Counted from the first letter of the stretch, positions 17,068 through 26,469 are shown. The stretch: 64,000 nt of DNA from Lawsonibacter faecis (GCF_014287675.1 NZ_JACOPQ010000003.1:304209-368208), one strand, 5' to 3'. The notes: generated from the sequence alone by a model not told the origin. A program made the numbers and translations.

Positions 17068-19422
17068 TCAGTCTGCCTTTGGCGCAGCTTTTTTCGCCGC
17101 GGGCTTCTTTGTCGCCGCCGTCTTTTTTACCGCCGGGGTCTTCTTTGCCGCCGGGGTCTTCTTCGCCGCCGCGGGCTTCTTTGCCGCCGGGGTCTTCTTC
17201 GCCGGGGCCTTTTTGGCCGGCGTTTTTTCCGCCGCCTGTTTGGCTGCGGGCTTCTTCTCGTCCGTCTCCTTGGACTCTGCGCCCTGGGCGGCCGTCTTTT
17301 TCTGATAGCCCCGCTGGTCCTCGGGGAGGAAGTTGGGGCACTCGGGGTTGACGCAGAAGGGTTTTTTGAAGCCCCGGCCCGACTTTTTGAACAGGGTCTG
17401 CCCGCACTCGGGGCAGTTGTCCTTCACAGGCACGTCCCAGGTCATAAAGTCGCACTTCCTGCTCTCGTCCTTGTCGGCATTGTGCTCACAGCCATAGTAG
17501 GCGTAGCCCTTTTTGGAGGTCTTCTTGAGGATTTTCCCCCCGCACTTGGGGCATTTTCCCGGCATCTCCACCACAATGGGCTGGGTATGGGGGCAGTCGG
17601 GCCAGCCCGGGCAGGCCAGGAAGCGGCCGAAGCGGCCGGACTTGAAGACTAAGTTCCGCCCGCAGAGGGGGCAGATCACGTCGGACACCTCGTCGGGCAC
17701 CTTGATGCGCTCGCCGTCCAGGTCCTTCTCCGCCTGCTGAAGCTCCTGCTCAAATCCGCCGTAGAAGCTGCCCAAAAGCTGCTTCCACGCCACCTTGCCG
17801 TGCTCCACATCGTCCAGCTGCTCCTCCATGTGGGCGGTAAAGGCGGTATCTACAATATCGGGGAATTTGTCCTTCATAAGGCCGGTGACCACCTCGCCCA
17901 GGGGGGTGGTACGCAGATACTTGCCCTCCTTCACCACGTACTCCCGGTCCAGGATAGTGGAGACGGTGGGGGCGTAGGTGGAGGGCCGGCCGATGCCCTT
18001 CTCCTCCAGCGCCTTGATGAGGGTGGCCTCGGTATAGCGGGCGGGAGGCTGGGTGAAATGCTGCTCCTGCCGGAGATCCCGCAGTTCCAGGGGCTCCCCC
18101 TCCTTCAGGTCGGGCAGGGGGGACTGGGGGGCCTCGTCATCCTCGTCCCTTCCCTCCACATAGACCGCCATATAGCCGGAAAATTTGACGGCGGAGTGGT
18201 TGGCGCGGAAGATGTAGCCGGCGGACTCCACATCGATGGTTACGCTGTCGAAGACGGCGGAGGACATCTGGCAGGCCAGAAAGCGGCTCCAGATGAGCTT
18301 GTAGAGCCGGTACTGCTCGGCGGTCAGGTCCTTCTTGATGTCGTCGGGCGCGAGGGTCACGTCGGAGGGGCGGATGGCCTCGTGTCCGTCCTGGGCCCCG
18401 GCCTTGGCCTTGTAAACTCTGGGCTTTCCGGGGTAGTAATCCTTGCCGTACCGGCCCATGATGAAGTCCTTGGCGGCGGCGGTGGCCTCGTCGGAGAGGC
18501 GGAGGGAGTCGGTTCTCATATAGGTGATGAGGCCCACGGTCCCCTCTCCGGCGATGTCCACGCCCTCATAGAGCTGCTGGGCAATGGACATGGTGCGCCG
18601 CGGCGTCATGTTCAGCTTGCGGGACGCCTCCTGCTGGAGGGTGGAGGTGGTGAAGGGAGGGGCGGGATTGCGCAGCTTGTCCTGCCGCTTCACGCCCCGG
18701 ACGGAGAAGGGGGCGTTTCTAACGGCGGCGGCGACGGCGTTCACCTCGTCCTCGCTGTGCAGCTCCATCTTCTTGTCCCGGCCGTGGAAGGCGGCCTTAA
18801 ACTTGCCCGTGTTGGGGGCGACCCGCTCCAGGTCCACATCCAGGGACCAGTACTCCTCGGGCTTGAACGCCCGGATCTCGTCCTCCCGCTCGGCCACCAG
18901 GCGGGTGGCCACGGACTGCACCCGTCCGGCGGAGAGGCCGCGGCGGATTTTTTTCCACAGCAGGGGGGAAATCTGGTACCCCACCACCCGGTCCAGCACC
19001 CGCCGGGCCTGCTGGGCGTCCACCAGGTCCTGGTCGATGGCCCTGGGATTGGCAATGGAGTCGTTGACCACCTTTTTGGTGATCTCATTAAAGGTAACCC
19101 GGTAGGTCTTGTCGTCCGGGATGCCCAGAAGCTCCTTCAGGTGCCAGGAGATGGCCTCGCCCTCCCGGTCCGGGTCGGTGGCGAGGAAGACTTTGTCGCT
19201 CTTCTTGGCGGCCTTCATCAGGTCGTCAATGACCTCTTCCTTGCCCTTGATGGGCTGGTAATCCACCTGGAAGTCGTGCTCCACGTCAACGCCCAGCTTG
19301 CTCTTGGGCAGGTCGCGCACATGGCCCATGGACGCCTTGACCTGATAGCCGGGCCCCAGGTATTTGGTAATGGTCTTGGCCTTGGCCGGAGACTCCACAA
19401 TTACTAAGTTTGTTTTTGCCAC
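17068..19422 (-). CDS. topA: DNA topoisomerase I with basic histone-like tail
   Basis: TopA relaxes negative supercoils. The 784-residue product starts at a GTG at 19422 behind GGAGGTACGAA, giving the TOPRIM N-terminus AKTNLVIVESPAKAKT. The active-site region GLITYMRTDSLRLS lies near residue 300. Three Cys4 zinc-ribbon modules follow from about 590 to 710, with CPLCG, CPKCG and CPECG starts. The last 65 or so residues are a Lys/Ala/Pro repeat (KKTPAAKKTPA type) resembling histone H1 tails, which should add sequence-independent DNA binding. The upstream neighbour is dprA. Confidence 0.97.
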   Translation of the reverse strand: MAKTNLVIVESPAKAKTITKYLGPGYQVKASMGHVRDLPKSKLGVDVEHDFQVDYQPIKGKEEVIDDLMKAAKKSDKVFLATDPDREGEAISWHLKELLGIPDDKTYRVTFNEITKKVVNDSIANPRAIDQDLVDAQQARRVLDRVVGYQISPLLWKKIRRGLSAGRVQSVATRLVAEREDEIRAFKPEEYWSLDVDLERVAPNTGKFKAAFHGRDKKMELHSEDEVNAVAAAVRNAPFSVRGVKRQDKLRNPAPPFTTSTLQQEASRKLNMTPRRTMSIAQQLYEGVDIAGEGTVGLITYMRTDSLRLSDEATAAAKDFIMGRYGKDYYPGKPRVYKAKAGAQDGHEAIRPSDVTLAPDDIKKDLTAEQYRLYKLIWSRFLACQMSSAVFDSVTIDVESAGYIFRANHSAVKFSGYMAVYVEGRDEDDEAPQSPLPDLKEGEPLELRDLRQEQHFTQPPARYTEATLIKALEEKGIGRPSTYAPTVSTILDREYVVKEGKYLRTTPLGEVVTGLMKDKFPDIVDTAFTAHMEEQLDDVEHGKVAWKQLLGSFYGGFEQELQQAEKDLDGERIKVPDEVSDVICPLCGRNLVFKSGRFGRFLACPGWPDCPHTQPIVVEMPGKCPKCGGKILKKTSKKGYAYYGCEHNADKDESRKCDFMTWDVPVKDNCPECGQTLFKKSGRGFKKPFCVNPECPNFLPEDQRGYQKKTAAQGAESKETDEKKPAAKQAAEKTPAKKAPAKKTPAAKKPAAAKKTPAAKKTPAVKKTAATKKPAAKKAAPKAD

Positions 19423-19443
19423 TTCGTACCTCCAAAGGGCGGA

Positions 19444-19506
19444 GAATAGGTAATAGGGAATAAGGAATAAGCTCAATGCCTATTCCCTATTCCTTATTAC
19501 TTATTC
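19444..19506. repeat. AT-rich imperfect inverted repeat between dprA and topA
   Basis: Two arms of about 26 bases built from AATAGG/AATAAG units (19444-19470 and 19480-19506) pair with a few mismatches around a nine-base loop. It is strikingly AT-rich against its surroundings and lies between the dprA stop and the topA ribosome binding site, so it may attenuate transcription or be a small mobile repeat. Confidence 0.6.
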
Positions 19507-19515
19507 TTTCCCAAA

Positions 19516-20748
19516 TTAGTCTGTTTTCAGCAGGACCGTGCTCTCAAACCGTCTCCCGGACAGTTCCTCCACATAGCCCCGCAGCTGGAGCATGGTGAGT
19601 GCGGAGGAGACCCGCCGGGCGGGAATCTGGACGGCCTCCACCAGGTCGTCCGTCCGCATGGACGACTCACCCAGGGCAAGCAGGATGTCCCGCTCGTCGT
19701 CGGTAAAGAGCTCGGGTTGGTCCTTTAGGGTAATATATGCCCTCTCTTTTTCCTTGTCAACCGTTTTTCCAACGCCAGATGGAACGGCGGGAGGCTCTTT
19801 TTCCTCCATACCGGCCTCCAGCCGCTGGGCCTCAGCCTCCTTGCTCAGCGGCTCGGGACGGCCCAGCCGCCCCGGAAAGCGGGTCTCAAACTCTGAGAGA
19901 ATATCCCATGCCGAGAGAATGAGCTTGGCCTCTCCACGCTGGATGAGGCGGTTGGTGCCCCGGCTCATGGGCGCGTCGGCCGGGCCGGGGAAGGCGAAGA
20001 CCTCCCGATCCTGGTCCAGGGCCGCCCGGGCCGTGATAAGGGCCCCGCTCCGCTCCGCCGCCTCCACCACCGCAACCCCCACGGAGAGGCCGCTGATAAT
20101 GCGGTTGCGGACGGGGAAATGCCAGCCCTCGATGCCCGTGCCGGGAGGATACTCCGAAATGAGCGCCCCGGCGGCGGCCACATCCTCATAGAGCCACCTG
20201 TGCTGGGGCGGGTAGATGACATCCACGCCGCCGCCCAGGACAGAGACCACGCTCCCGCCGCCGGACAGCGCGCCCCTGAGGGCCGCGGCGTCCAGTCCCT
20301 GGGCAATGCCCGAGACCACCAGTGCGCCGGACCGGGCCAAATCCAGCCCCAGCCTGCCTGCCATGTGCTTACCGTATTCCGAGGGGTTCCGGCTGCCCAC
20401 CACGCCCACGGCCACCTCCTCGTCAAACGCGAAAAGCCGGCCCTTCACATAGAGGACGCAGGGCGGGTCGTAAATCTGCCTGAGCCGCTCGGGGTATCCG
20501 GCGTCCTGGAGGGTGAGCACCCGCACGCCCAGCCGCTCACAGTCGGCCAGGATGCGCTCCGCGCAGTCCAGGTTCTTATCCTCCAGGGAGGCGCGGCACT
20601 GGGCGCTGACGCCTGATAGCTCGTACTCCCCGCGGTCGGCGAAGTAGAGGGCCTCGGGCGTGCCGAACTGCTCCAGCAGACGGAAGGCGTCCGTGGGCCG
20701 CAGCGGCCTGCGTGTGGCGAGCCACAGCCAGTATTTAAGGGTTGCCAT
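19516..20748 (-). CDS. dprA: DNA processing protein DprA (DNA-protecting, natural transformation)
   Basis: DprA loads RecA on incoming single-stranded DNA. The 410-residue product has an N-terminal SAM-like helical region, the central Rossmann-like core with VGSRNPSEYG, SGIAQGLDAAALRGAL and YPPGTGIEGWHFPVRNRIISGLS, and a C-terminal winged-helix domain (DLVEAVQIPARRVSSALTMLQLRGYVEEL). The ATG at 20748 follows GGGAGG; the frame is open 21 codons further without a ribosome binding site. Between core and winged helix is a charged linker of about 60 residues. It precedes topA as in many Firmicutes. Confidence 0.96.
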   Translation of the reverse strand: MATLKYWLWLATRRPLRPTDAFRLLEQFGTPEALYFADRGEYELSGVSAQCRASLEDKNLDCAERILADCERLGVRVLTLQDAGYPERLRQIYDPPCVLYVKGRLFAFDEEVAVGVVGSRNPSEYGKHMAGRLGLDLARSGALVVSGIAQGLDAAALRGALSGGGSVVSVLGGGVDVIYPPQHRWLYEDVAAAGALISEYPPGTGIEGWHFPVRNRIISGLSVGVAVVEAAERSGALITARAALDQDREVFAFPGPADAPMSRGTNRLIQRGEAKLILSAWDILSEFETRFPGRLGRPEPLSKEAEAQRLEAGMEEKEPPAVPSGVGKTVDKEKERAYITLKDQPELFTDDERDILLALGESSMRTDDLVEAVQIPARRVSSALTMLQLRGYVEELSGRRFESTVLLKTD

Positions 20749-20846
20749 GGGGACACCTCCCATTTTTTTGCATCCTGGATTGTGCAAACGAACAAGCGCG
20801 ATCCCAATCACGCCTGCTCAGCCGCGCCCTGAACTCCATCGCCTTT

Positions 20847-21608
20847 TCACATTTCGCTTCTCTTCATTTCCCACAGCACCACGCCGGCCGCAACCGCCGC
20901 GTTGAGGGATTCGCACCGCTCCCGCATGGGAATTTTGACGGTCCCGGCGCAAAGCGCCAGAGCCTCCCGGGAGATGCCCCGCCCCTCGCTGCCGATGACC
21001 ACGGCGGCCCGGCTCAGCTCCGCTTCCCGCACGTCCAGGGTGTCATCCCGGAGGGCTGTGGCGTACAGGGGGATTCCCGCGGCATCCAGCAGGGCCTTCG
21101 CCTCGCCCAGTCCGCATTCCCAGGCGGGGAGGCGGAAGGCCGCGCCCATGGTGGCACGGACGGTTTTGGGGGAAAAGGGGTCGGCGCAGCTGTTGACAAG
21201 AAGCAGTCCATCCGCTCCGAAGGCGTCGGCAGTGCGCCAGATGGTGCCCAGATTGCCCGGGTCCTGGAGGCCGTCCAGCACCAGGTACCGCCCGCCGGTC
21301 AGCTTGTCCGGCGGCGTGAGGTCGGGCATACGGCACAGGAACAGCACCCCCTGGGGGGTTTCGGTGGTGGAAAGGCTCTTCAGCAGGTCCTCCGGCACCT
21401 CCACCTGCCGGATGGCTGGCGGACAATCAGGTCTTACCCCTTCGGCCGCCACGACCACACCGATATCCATCCCCGCCCCCAGGGCCTCGGCAAGCAGCTT
21501 GGGGCCCTCGCCCACGAAAAGGCCCTCCGTCCGGCGGTGGCTCCTGGAGTTATTCAGCTTTCGAATCTGCTGGACCAGCGGGTTCTGGCGGCTGGTGATT
21601 CGTTCCAT
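20847..21608 (-). CDS. TrmH/SpoU family RNA 2'-O-methyltransferase
   Basis: The 253-residue product has the SPOUT fold with all three SpoU motifs: LDGLQDPGNLGTIWRTADAFG, VIGSEGRGIS and IPMRERCESLNAAVAAGVVLWE. An N-terminal substrate-binding domain of about 95 residues precedes them. Such enzymes methylate ribose 2'-OH groups in rRNA or tRNA; the target base cannot be told here. The ATG at 21608 has GAGGAGGTGG upstream, and the longer open frame has no initiation site. It is 98 bases upstream of dprA and follows ktrA. Confidence 0.93.
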   Translation of the reverse strand: MERITSRQNPLVQQIRKLNNSRSHRRTEGLFVGEGPKLLAEALGAGMDIGVVVAAEGVRPDCPPAIRQVEVPEDLLKSLSTTETPQGVLFLCRMPDLTPPDKLTGGRYLVLDGLQDPGNLGTIWRTADAFGADGLLLVNSCADPFSPKTVRATMGAAFRLPAWECGLGEAKALLDAAGIPLYATALRDDTLDVREAELSRAAVVIGSEGRGISREALALCAGTVKIPMRERCESLNAAVAAGVVLWEMKRSEM

Positions 21609-21725
21609 AGCTTGTCCACCTCCTCTGCGCACGAAACGGCCATGGCAAGTCATGGCCCCACACCCATTACCAAGTCCGTGCGGGGACACGACCTGCCGTG
21701 TCCGGGTTCCTTTTTCCGGTTGGGT

Positions 21726-22379
21726 CTAGATGTCGTGCAGGCGGTTGATGTCGTCGTTGCGGCCCAGCGTAACCACGACGTCCCTGGCCTCCAGCACATA
21801 GTCGCCTCCGGGCGCCACGTCCAGGTTGCCCTGGGCGCCCTTGCGCACGGCGATGATGTTCACATGGTACTTGGCCCGCACGTCCAGCGCCTTGATGGAG
21901 TGCCCCTGCCAACTCTTGGGCGCCTCCAGCTCCACGATGCCGAAATCGTCGGACAGCTCTATGAAATTGAGGACATTGGAGGATGAGAGGCCCTGGGCCA
22001 GCTTGACGCCCATCTCGTGCTCAGGGAAGACCACGCGGTCGGCGCCGATCTTCTCCAGCACCTTGCGGTGGACGTGGCTCTGGGCCTTGCAGATAACCTT
22101 TTTGACCCCCAGTTCCTTGAGGTTGAGGGTGATGAGGGCGCTGTTGCCCACGTCGTCGCCCACGGCCACAATGGCGCAGTCGTAATTGCGCACACCCAGC
22201 GCCCGGAGGACGGACGGGTCCCGGGCGTCGCCGGTGACGGCGTGGGTGACCCGCTCGGCCACCTGCTGCACATGCTCCTCCGCGCCGTCAATGGCGAGTA
22301 CCTCGTGGCCCAGCTCACACAGTTCCGTCGCGACGGCCGTACCAAAGCGGCCAAGACCAATGACTACGAATGTTTTCAT
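21726..22379 (-). CDS. ktrA: KtrA-type potassium channel gating subunit (RCK_N/RCK_C)
   Basis: This cytosolic protein forms an octameric ring that gates the KtrB channel on binding ATP/ADP and, in Firmicutes, c-di-AMP. The 217-residue product has the Rossmann motif VVIGLGRFGTAVA (5-17), an acidic residue at the end of the second strand (AIDGAEE), and a C-terminal RCK_C domain from about 140 that would hold c-di-AMP. Start ATG follows GAAAGGA. It lies 63 bases after ktrB and is very probably co-transcribed. Confidence 0.94.
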   Translation of the reverse strand: MKTFVVIGLGRFGTAVATELCELGHEVLAIDGAEEHVQQVAERVTHAVTGDARDPSVLRALGVRNYDCAIVAVGDDVGNSALITLNLKELGVKKVICKAQSHVHRKVLEKIGADRVVFPEHEMGVKLAQGLSSSNVLNFIELSDDFGIVELEAPKSWQGHSIKALDVRAKYHVNIIAVRKGAQGNLDVAPGGDYVLEARDVVVTLGRNDDINRLHDI

Positions 22380-22442
22380 TATAAAACGGTCCTTTCAGTT
22401 TAAACCCTCAAGCGTTGAGCATCCGTTGTCCACTTAAGGGCG

Positions 22443-23825
22443 CTATCCGATCATCACGTTCAGGTCGGGATATTTGATCTTGGCGGGATAGCGGCTGCGG
22501 GTGAGGAAGGCAATGGAGAAGGAGAACACGCCGATCCGGCCCAGATACATCATGCAGATCAGCATCACGTGAGACAGGGGCGAGAGGCCGGGGGTAATGC
22601 CCACCGTGACGCCCACGGTCCCCAGGGCGGAGGCGGTCTCGAACGCGGCATGGAGGTAGGGCACGGAGTCGGCCAGGGAGATGACGATAGACCCGGTGAG
22701 GAAGAGCACCAGGAGAATCAGCGCCAGGGTCATGGCGTCCATCACCTTGCGGTAGGAGATGGCCCGGCCCCGGATGGTGACCTGCTCCCGCCCAGCCAGG
22801 TTGGAGCGCAGGCCCAGCAGCAGCACGGCGGCGGTGACCGTCTTCAGGCCGCCGGCGGTGGAGCCGGAGGAGCCGCCGATGAGCATCAGCACACATGAGA
22901 GGGCGATGGAGCTGTCCTTCAGCCCGCCCTGGTTGAAGGAGGCGAACCCGGCGGTGCGCAGCGTCACCGACTGAAACATGGCGTTGAGCGCTTTCTGCCA
23001 GACAGGCATATTGCCGAAGGTCTCAGGATTGCTGTACTCCGCGCAGAAGAAGAAGAGCGCCCCGCCCAGCAGAAGGGCGGCGGTGATGGACAGGACCATC
23101 TTGCTGTAGAGGGACAGGCCCTTCCAGCTTCTGGCCCGGACAATGTCCTCCCAGACGAAGAAGCCCAGGCCGCCGATGACGATGAGCGCCATGATGATGC
23201 ACAGCACATAGGGGTCGTCGTTGTACCCCTCCAGGCTGGTGAATGCGCCGAACTTGCCGCCCACCAGATCGAAGCCCGCATTGCAGAACGCGGAGATGGC
23301 GTGGAAGATTCCCCGCCAAATGCCGCCCAGAAGCCCGAATTGGGGCACGAACCGAAAGGAGAGCAGGACCGCCGCCGCCCCTTCCAGAGTGAAGGTGCCA
23401 ATCAGCGCGTGGCGCACCACCCGTACCACGCCGTCCATATCGTTCAGATTCAGGGTGGAGACCATAATCAGCCGCTCCGACAGGCCGATGCGCCGGCGCA
23501 GCAGGAACGAGACCATGGTGATGACGGTCATGAAGCCCAGCCCGCCCAGCTGAATCAGCGCAATGATGACCAGCTGTCCGAAGAAGGTCCAGCTCATGCC
23601 CGTATCCACCGGAATCAGGCCGGTGACGCAGGTGGCGGAGGTGGCGGTGAAGAGGCTGTTCAAAAAGCCCGCGCTCTCCCCGCTCTTCGAGGCAAAGGGC
23701 AGCATGAGCAAAAGCGTACCCAGCAGGATGATGGCCGCGAACCCCCCGGCCACAATCCGGGTGGCGTTCATGCTCTTCTTTTTGATCAGGACATCTCTCA
23801 GCCAGAGACTGATGCGTTTTATCAC
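22443..23825 (-). CDS. ktrB: KtrB-type potassium uptake channel subunit
   Basis: The 460-residue integral membrane protein belongs to the TrkH/KtrB superfamily, with four repeated TM1-pore-TM2 units. Selectivity-filter-like stretches are visible at SATCVTGL, FHAISAFCNAGFD, VTLRTAGF and ASALGTVGVT, each with the key glycine. It mediates sodium-dependent K+ uptake with KtrA encoded downstream. The start is GTG at 23825 with GGAGG eight bases upstream; an upstream ATG at 23867 would put that site inside the gene and adds residues derived from an intergenic inverted repeat. Confidence 0.94.
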   Translation of the reverse strand: MIKRISLWLRDVLIKKKSMNATRIVAGGFAAIILLGTLLLMLPFASKSGESAGFLNSLFTATSATCVTGLIPVDTGMSWTFFGQLVIIALIQLGGLGFMTVITMVSFLLRRRIGLSERLIMVSTLNLNDMDGVVRVVRHALIGTFTLEGAAAVLLSFRFVPQFGLLGGIWRGIFHAISAFCNAGFDLVGGKFGAFTSLEGYNDDPYVLCIIMALIVIGGLGFFVWEDIVRARSWKGLSLYSKMVLSITAALLLGGALFFFCAEYSNPETFGNMPVWQKALNAMFQSVTLRTAGFASFNQGGLKDSSIALSCVLMLIGGSSGSTAGGLKTVTAAVLLLGLRSNLAGREQVTIRGRAISYRKVMDAMTLALILLVLFLTGSIVISLADSVPYLHAAFETASALGTVGVTVGITPGLSPLSHVMLICMMYLGRIGVFSFSIAFLTRSRYPAKIKYPDLNVMIG

Positions 23826-23864
23826 AGAGGAGACCTCCAAAATCAATTGGCAATGGCGTATCGA

Positions 23865-23981
23865 CAATTGACGATTACCGCAGCGGCGGGACGGGGTATC
23901 CTCCGCGCCGCTCCTGCGCCGCGTGTTACCCCTTGATCACTGAGAGTACTCTTTTCCCGATCAAATGTCAATCGTCAATTT
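23865..23981. repeat. Inverted-repeat element upstream of ktrB
   Basis: CAATTGACGATT (23865-23876) is repeated inverted at 23970-23981, and inside it GGGGTA (23893-23898) pairs with TACCCC (23927-23932) around a GC-rich core. The element resembles in design the one at 34922-35056. It would fold into a long hairpin in the ktrB leader. Confidence 0.5.
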
Positions 23982-24022
23982 GTAAATTTATACCATGCAA
24001 TATTCTCTTTTTACGCAGAAAA

Positions 24023-24053
24023 GCATACCGGCAGCGAAAAACTGCCGGTATGC
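24023..24053 (-). terminator. Intrinsic terminator of lysS
   Basis: On the minus strand a 12-bp perfect stem (GCATACCGGCAG) with a seven-base loop is followed by TTTTCT, ten bases after the lysS stop. Confidence 0.88.
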
Positions 24054-24062
24054 CGTTTCTCT

Positions 24063-25565
24063 TTAGTCCAATGGGCGCATCGTGGGGAAGAGCAAAACGT
24101 CCCGGATTGAGTCAGAATTGGTCAGCATCATGACGCAGCGGTCGATGCCGATGCCGATGCCGCCCGTGGGAGGCATACCGTACTCCAGGGCGGTGAGGAA
24201 GTCCTCGTCCATCATGCCGGCCTCGTCATCGCCCTTGGCCCGGGCCTCCACTTCCTTCTGGAAGCGGCCGCGCTGATCAATGGGGTCGTTGAGCTCGGAG
24301 AAGGCGTTGCACATCTCGCTGTGGCAGACAAAGCACTCAAACCGCTCGGTGAGCCGGGGATCCTTGGGGGAGCGCTTGGCCAGGGGAGACACGTCCACAG
24401 GGTGCATGGAGATGAAAGTGGGCTGGATGAGCTTTTCCTCCACCCGCTGATCGAAGCACTCGTAGAGGGCGTTGCCCCAGGTCTGCTCCTTGGTCTCGGG
24501 AATCTCCACGCCGATGGATTTTGCGGCGGCCACGGCCTCCGCGTCGGAGTCGATGGCCATGAAGTCGATGCCGCAGTACTCCTTGACCGCCTCATGCATG
24601 GTCAGGCGGCGCCAGCCGGGGGTCAAGTCAATCTTCTCTCCCTGCCACTCGATCTCGTAGGTACCCAGGATATCCCTGGCGGCAGAGGAGAGCAGGCCCT
24701 CAAAGAGGTCCATCATATCGTTGAAATCGGCGTAGGACTCATAGGCCTCCACCGTGGTGAACTCCGGGTTATGCTTAGGGTCCATACCCTCGTTGCGGAA
24801 AATGCGGCCAATCTCGTATACCCGCTCCATACCGCCCACAATGAGCCGCTTGAGGGGCAGCTCGGTGGCGATGCGCATGTACATGTCGATATCCAGAGTA
24901 TTGTGGTGGGTGATGAAGGGCCGGGCTGTGGCGCCGCCGGAGATGGTGTTGAGAACGGGGGTCTCCACCTCCATATAGCCCCTGCCGTCCAGGAAGGCCC
25001 GGACGTGCCTGATGAACTTGGAGCGGATGACAAACGCCTCGCGCACCTCGGGATTGACGATGAGGTCCACATACCGCTGGCGGTAGCGGGTCTCCTTGTC
25101 GGTGAGGCCGTGGTACTTCTCCGGCAGAGGCAGCAGGGACTTGGACAGCAGGGTCACGGCGGCGGCCTTGACGGAGATCTCGCCCCTCTTGGTGCGGAAG
25201 GCCTCGCCCTCCACGCCGACGATGTCGCCGATGTCCACCTTCTTGAAGCGGGCAAAGGCCTCCTCACCCAGCTCGTCGATGCGGACATAGAGCTGGATAC
25301 GGCCCTGGCCGTCCTGGAGGTCGCAGAACATGGCCTTGCCCATGCCCCGCTTGGACATGAGGCGGCCTGCCACGGAGACGGTCTTCCCCTCCATGGTCTC
25401 AAAATTGTCCTTAATCTCCTGGGAGTGGGCGGAGACGCTGTATCTGGTCTGCCGAAACGGGTCCTGCCCGGCGTCCTGCAGCTCCTTAAGCTTGTCCCGG
25501 CGGATCTGCAGCAGCTCCGAGAGGGACTGCTCCTCCTGCTGGGGGGCGTTTCTGTCTTCTGTCAT
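24063..25565 (-). CDS. lysS: Lysyl-tRNA synthetase, class II
   Basis: LysS charges tRNA-Lys. The 500-residue product has the N-terminal OB-fold anticodon-binding domain (about 60-170; SVAGRLMSKRGMGKAMF) and the class II catalytic domain. Motif 2 is visible as YEIGRIFRNEGMD and motif 3 as GGIGIGIDRCVMMLT near the end. The ATG follows AAGGAG. It is 118 bases downstream of greA, a conserved pairing in Clostridia, and ends at a strong terminator. Confidence 0.98.
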   Translation of the reverse strand: MTEDRNAPQQEEQSLSELLQIRRDKLKELQDAGQDPFRQTRYSVSAHSQEIKDNFETMEGKTVSVAGRLMSKRGMGKAMFCDLQDGQGRIQLYVRIDELGEEAFARFKKVDIGDIVGVEGEAFRTKRGEISVKAAAVTLLSKSLLPLPEKYHGLTDKETRYRQRYVDLIVNPEVREAFVIRSKFIRHVRAFLDGRGYMEVETPVLNTISGGATARPFITHHNTLDIDMYMRIATELPLKRLIVGGMERVYEIGRIFRNEGMDPKHNPEFTTVEAYESYADFNDMMDLFEGLLSSAARDILGTYEIEWQGEKIDLTPGWRRLTMHEAVKEYCGIDFMAIDSDAEAVAAAKSIGVEIPETKEQTWGNALYECFDQRVEEKLIQPTFISMHPVDVSPLAKRSPKDPRLTERFECFVCHSEMCNAFSELNDPIDQRGRFQKEVEARAKGDDEAGMMDEDFLTALEYGMPPTGGIGIGIDRCVMMLTNSDSIRDVLLFPTMRPLD

Positions 25566-25683
25566 AGTCCTTGCTCCTTATCATTCGCGAAGCGAATCAT
25601 TTATAATTCGTCACCGGAAGAATTCGCCTCTCCCGGCAATTACCCGGCCCGCGCCATGCGCGGCGGCCCCTGTCACCGGGGCG

Positions 25684-26157
25684 TTATTTTCCTATCTCAA
25701 TTACACGATAGTGCAGAGTCCCGGCGGGGGCCTCCACGATCACATCCTCGCCCACAGCCTTGCCCAGCAGGGCCCGGCCGAAGGGGGAATCCTCGGAGAT
25801 GCGGCCGTTCATGGGGTCGGCCTCCTGTGAGCCCACGACCTCGTAGGTCTCCTCCTCCTCAAACTCCACGTCCATTACTTTAATCTTGCTGCCCAGGCGG
25901 ACGGTCTTGCCGTCGTGGGGCTCCTCCTCGATGACCAGGCAGTTCTCCAGGATATTCTCCACTTCCGCAATGCGGGAGTAGAGCTTGCCCTGCTCGTTCT
26001 TGGCCTCGTCGTACTCGCTGTTCTCGCTGAGGTCGCCAAAGGAGCGGGCCTCCTTGATCTGCTCGGCCACTTCCTTCTCACGAACGGTTTTCAGGTAGAG
26101 GAGCTCTTTCTTGAGCTCTTCAAAACGTTCCGGGCTGAGTTTGAATTCTTTCGCCAT
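25684..26157 (-). CDS. greA: Transcription elongation factor GreA
   Basis: GreA rescues backtracked RNA polymerase by stimulating transcript cleavage. The 157-residue product has the N-terminal antiparallel coiled coil with the tip acidic residues in FGDLSENSEYDEAKNEQ and the C-terminal globular domain with the typical ISEDSPFGRALLGKAVGDxV-like stretch. The ATG at 26157 is chosen because the protein then starts MAKEFKLSPERFEEL; AAGGTG lies upstream. It precedes lysS and may share its transcript. Confidence 0.97.
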   Translation of the reverse strand: MAKEFKLSPERFEELKKELLYLKTVREKEVAEQIKEARSFGDLSENSEYDEAKNEQGKLYSRIAEVENILENCLVIEEEPHDGKTVRLGSKIKVMDVEFEEEETYEVVGSQEADPMNGRISEDSPFGRALLGKAVGEDVIVEAPAGTLHYRVIEIGK

Positions 26158-26469
26158 GTTGCTGCGCACACCTTTCTTTTCAGACTGCCAGTCTTCTGCC
26201 GACATTTAAGAATAAGGAGCCGGAAAAACCGGCTCGGTGATTTTGGATATAAAACTTCATGCGCCATAGTTGCGCACTCCAGAGAATGCAAAACTGTCAA
26301 GCGCATGAAGTAATTGCACATACGGCCCGTCCGGCCCGCGCGCTATCCGCTCAGCCGCGGCCCGGAAGAGACCGCACGGCATAATTGCCGCGCAATTTTG
26401 TATAACAAGAAAAACACTATCTGCGTGCAATAGTGACGCTACGTATTATATGTAGTTTGGATGGTTCTG
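26158..26469. other. Intergenic region upstream of greA (312 bp)
   Basis: No gene is visible. It holds an 11-bp inverted repeat ACTTCATGCGC (26254-26264 with 26301-26311), a short hairpin GAGCCGG/CCGGCTC around five A (26217-26235), and a spaced palindrome CACTAT-N9-ATAGTG (26415-26435 region). A weak -10/-35 pair (TTGCAC and TTATAC on the minus strand near 26400-26430) could give a structured leader of over 200 bases for greA, but this is uncertain. Confidence 0.35.

Noticed and set aside
23826..24000. Possible c-di-AMP (ydaO) riboswitch upstream of ktrB.
   Set aside because: A GGGGTA/TACCCC stem is present but the conserved ydaO segments could not be recognised, and AATTGACGATT arms fit an inverted repeat better.
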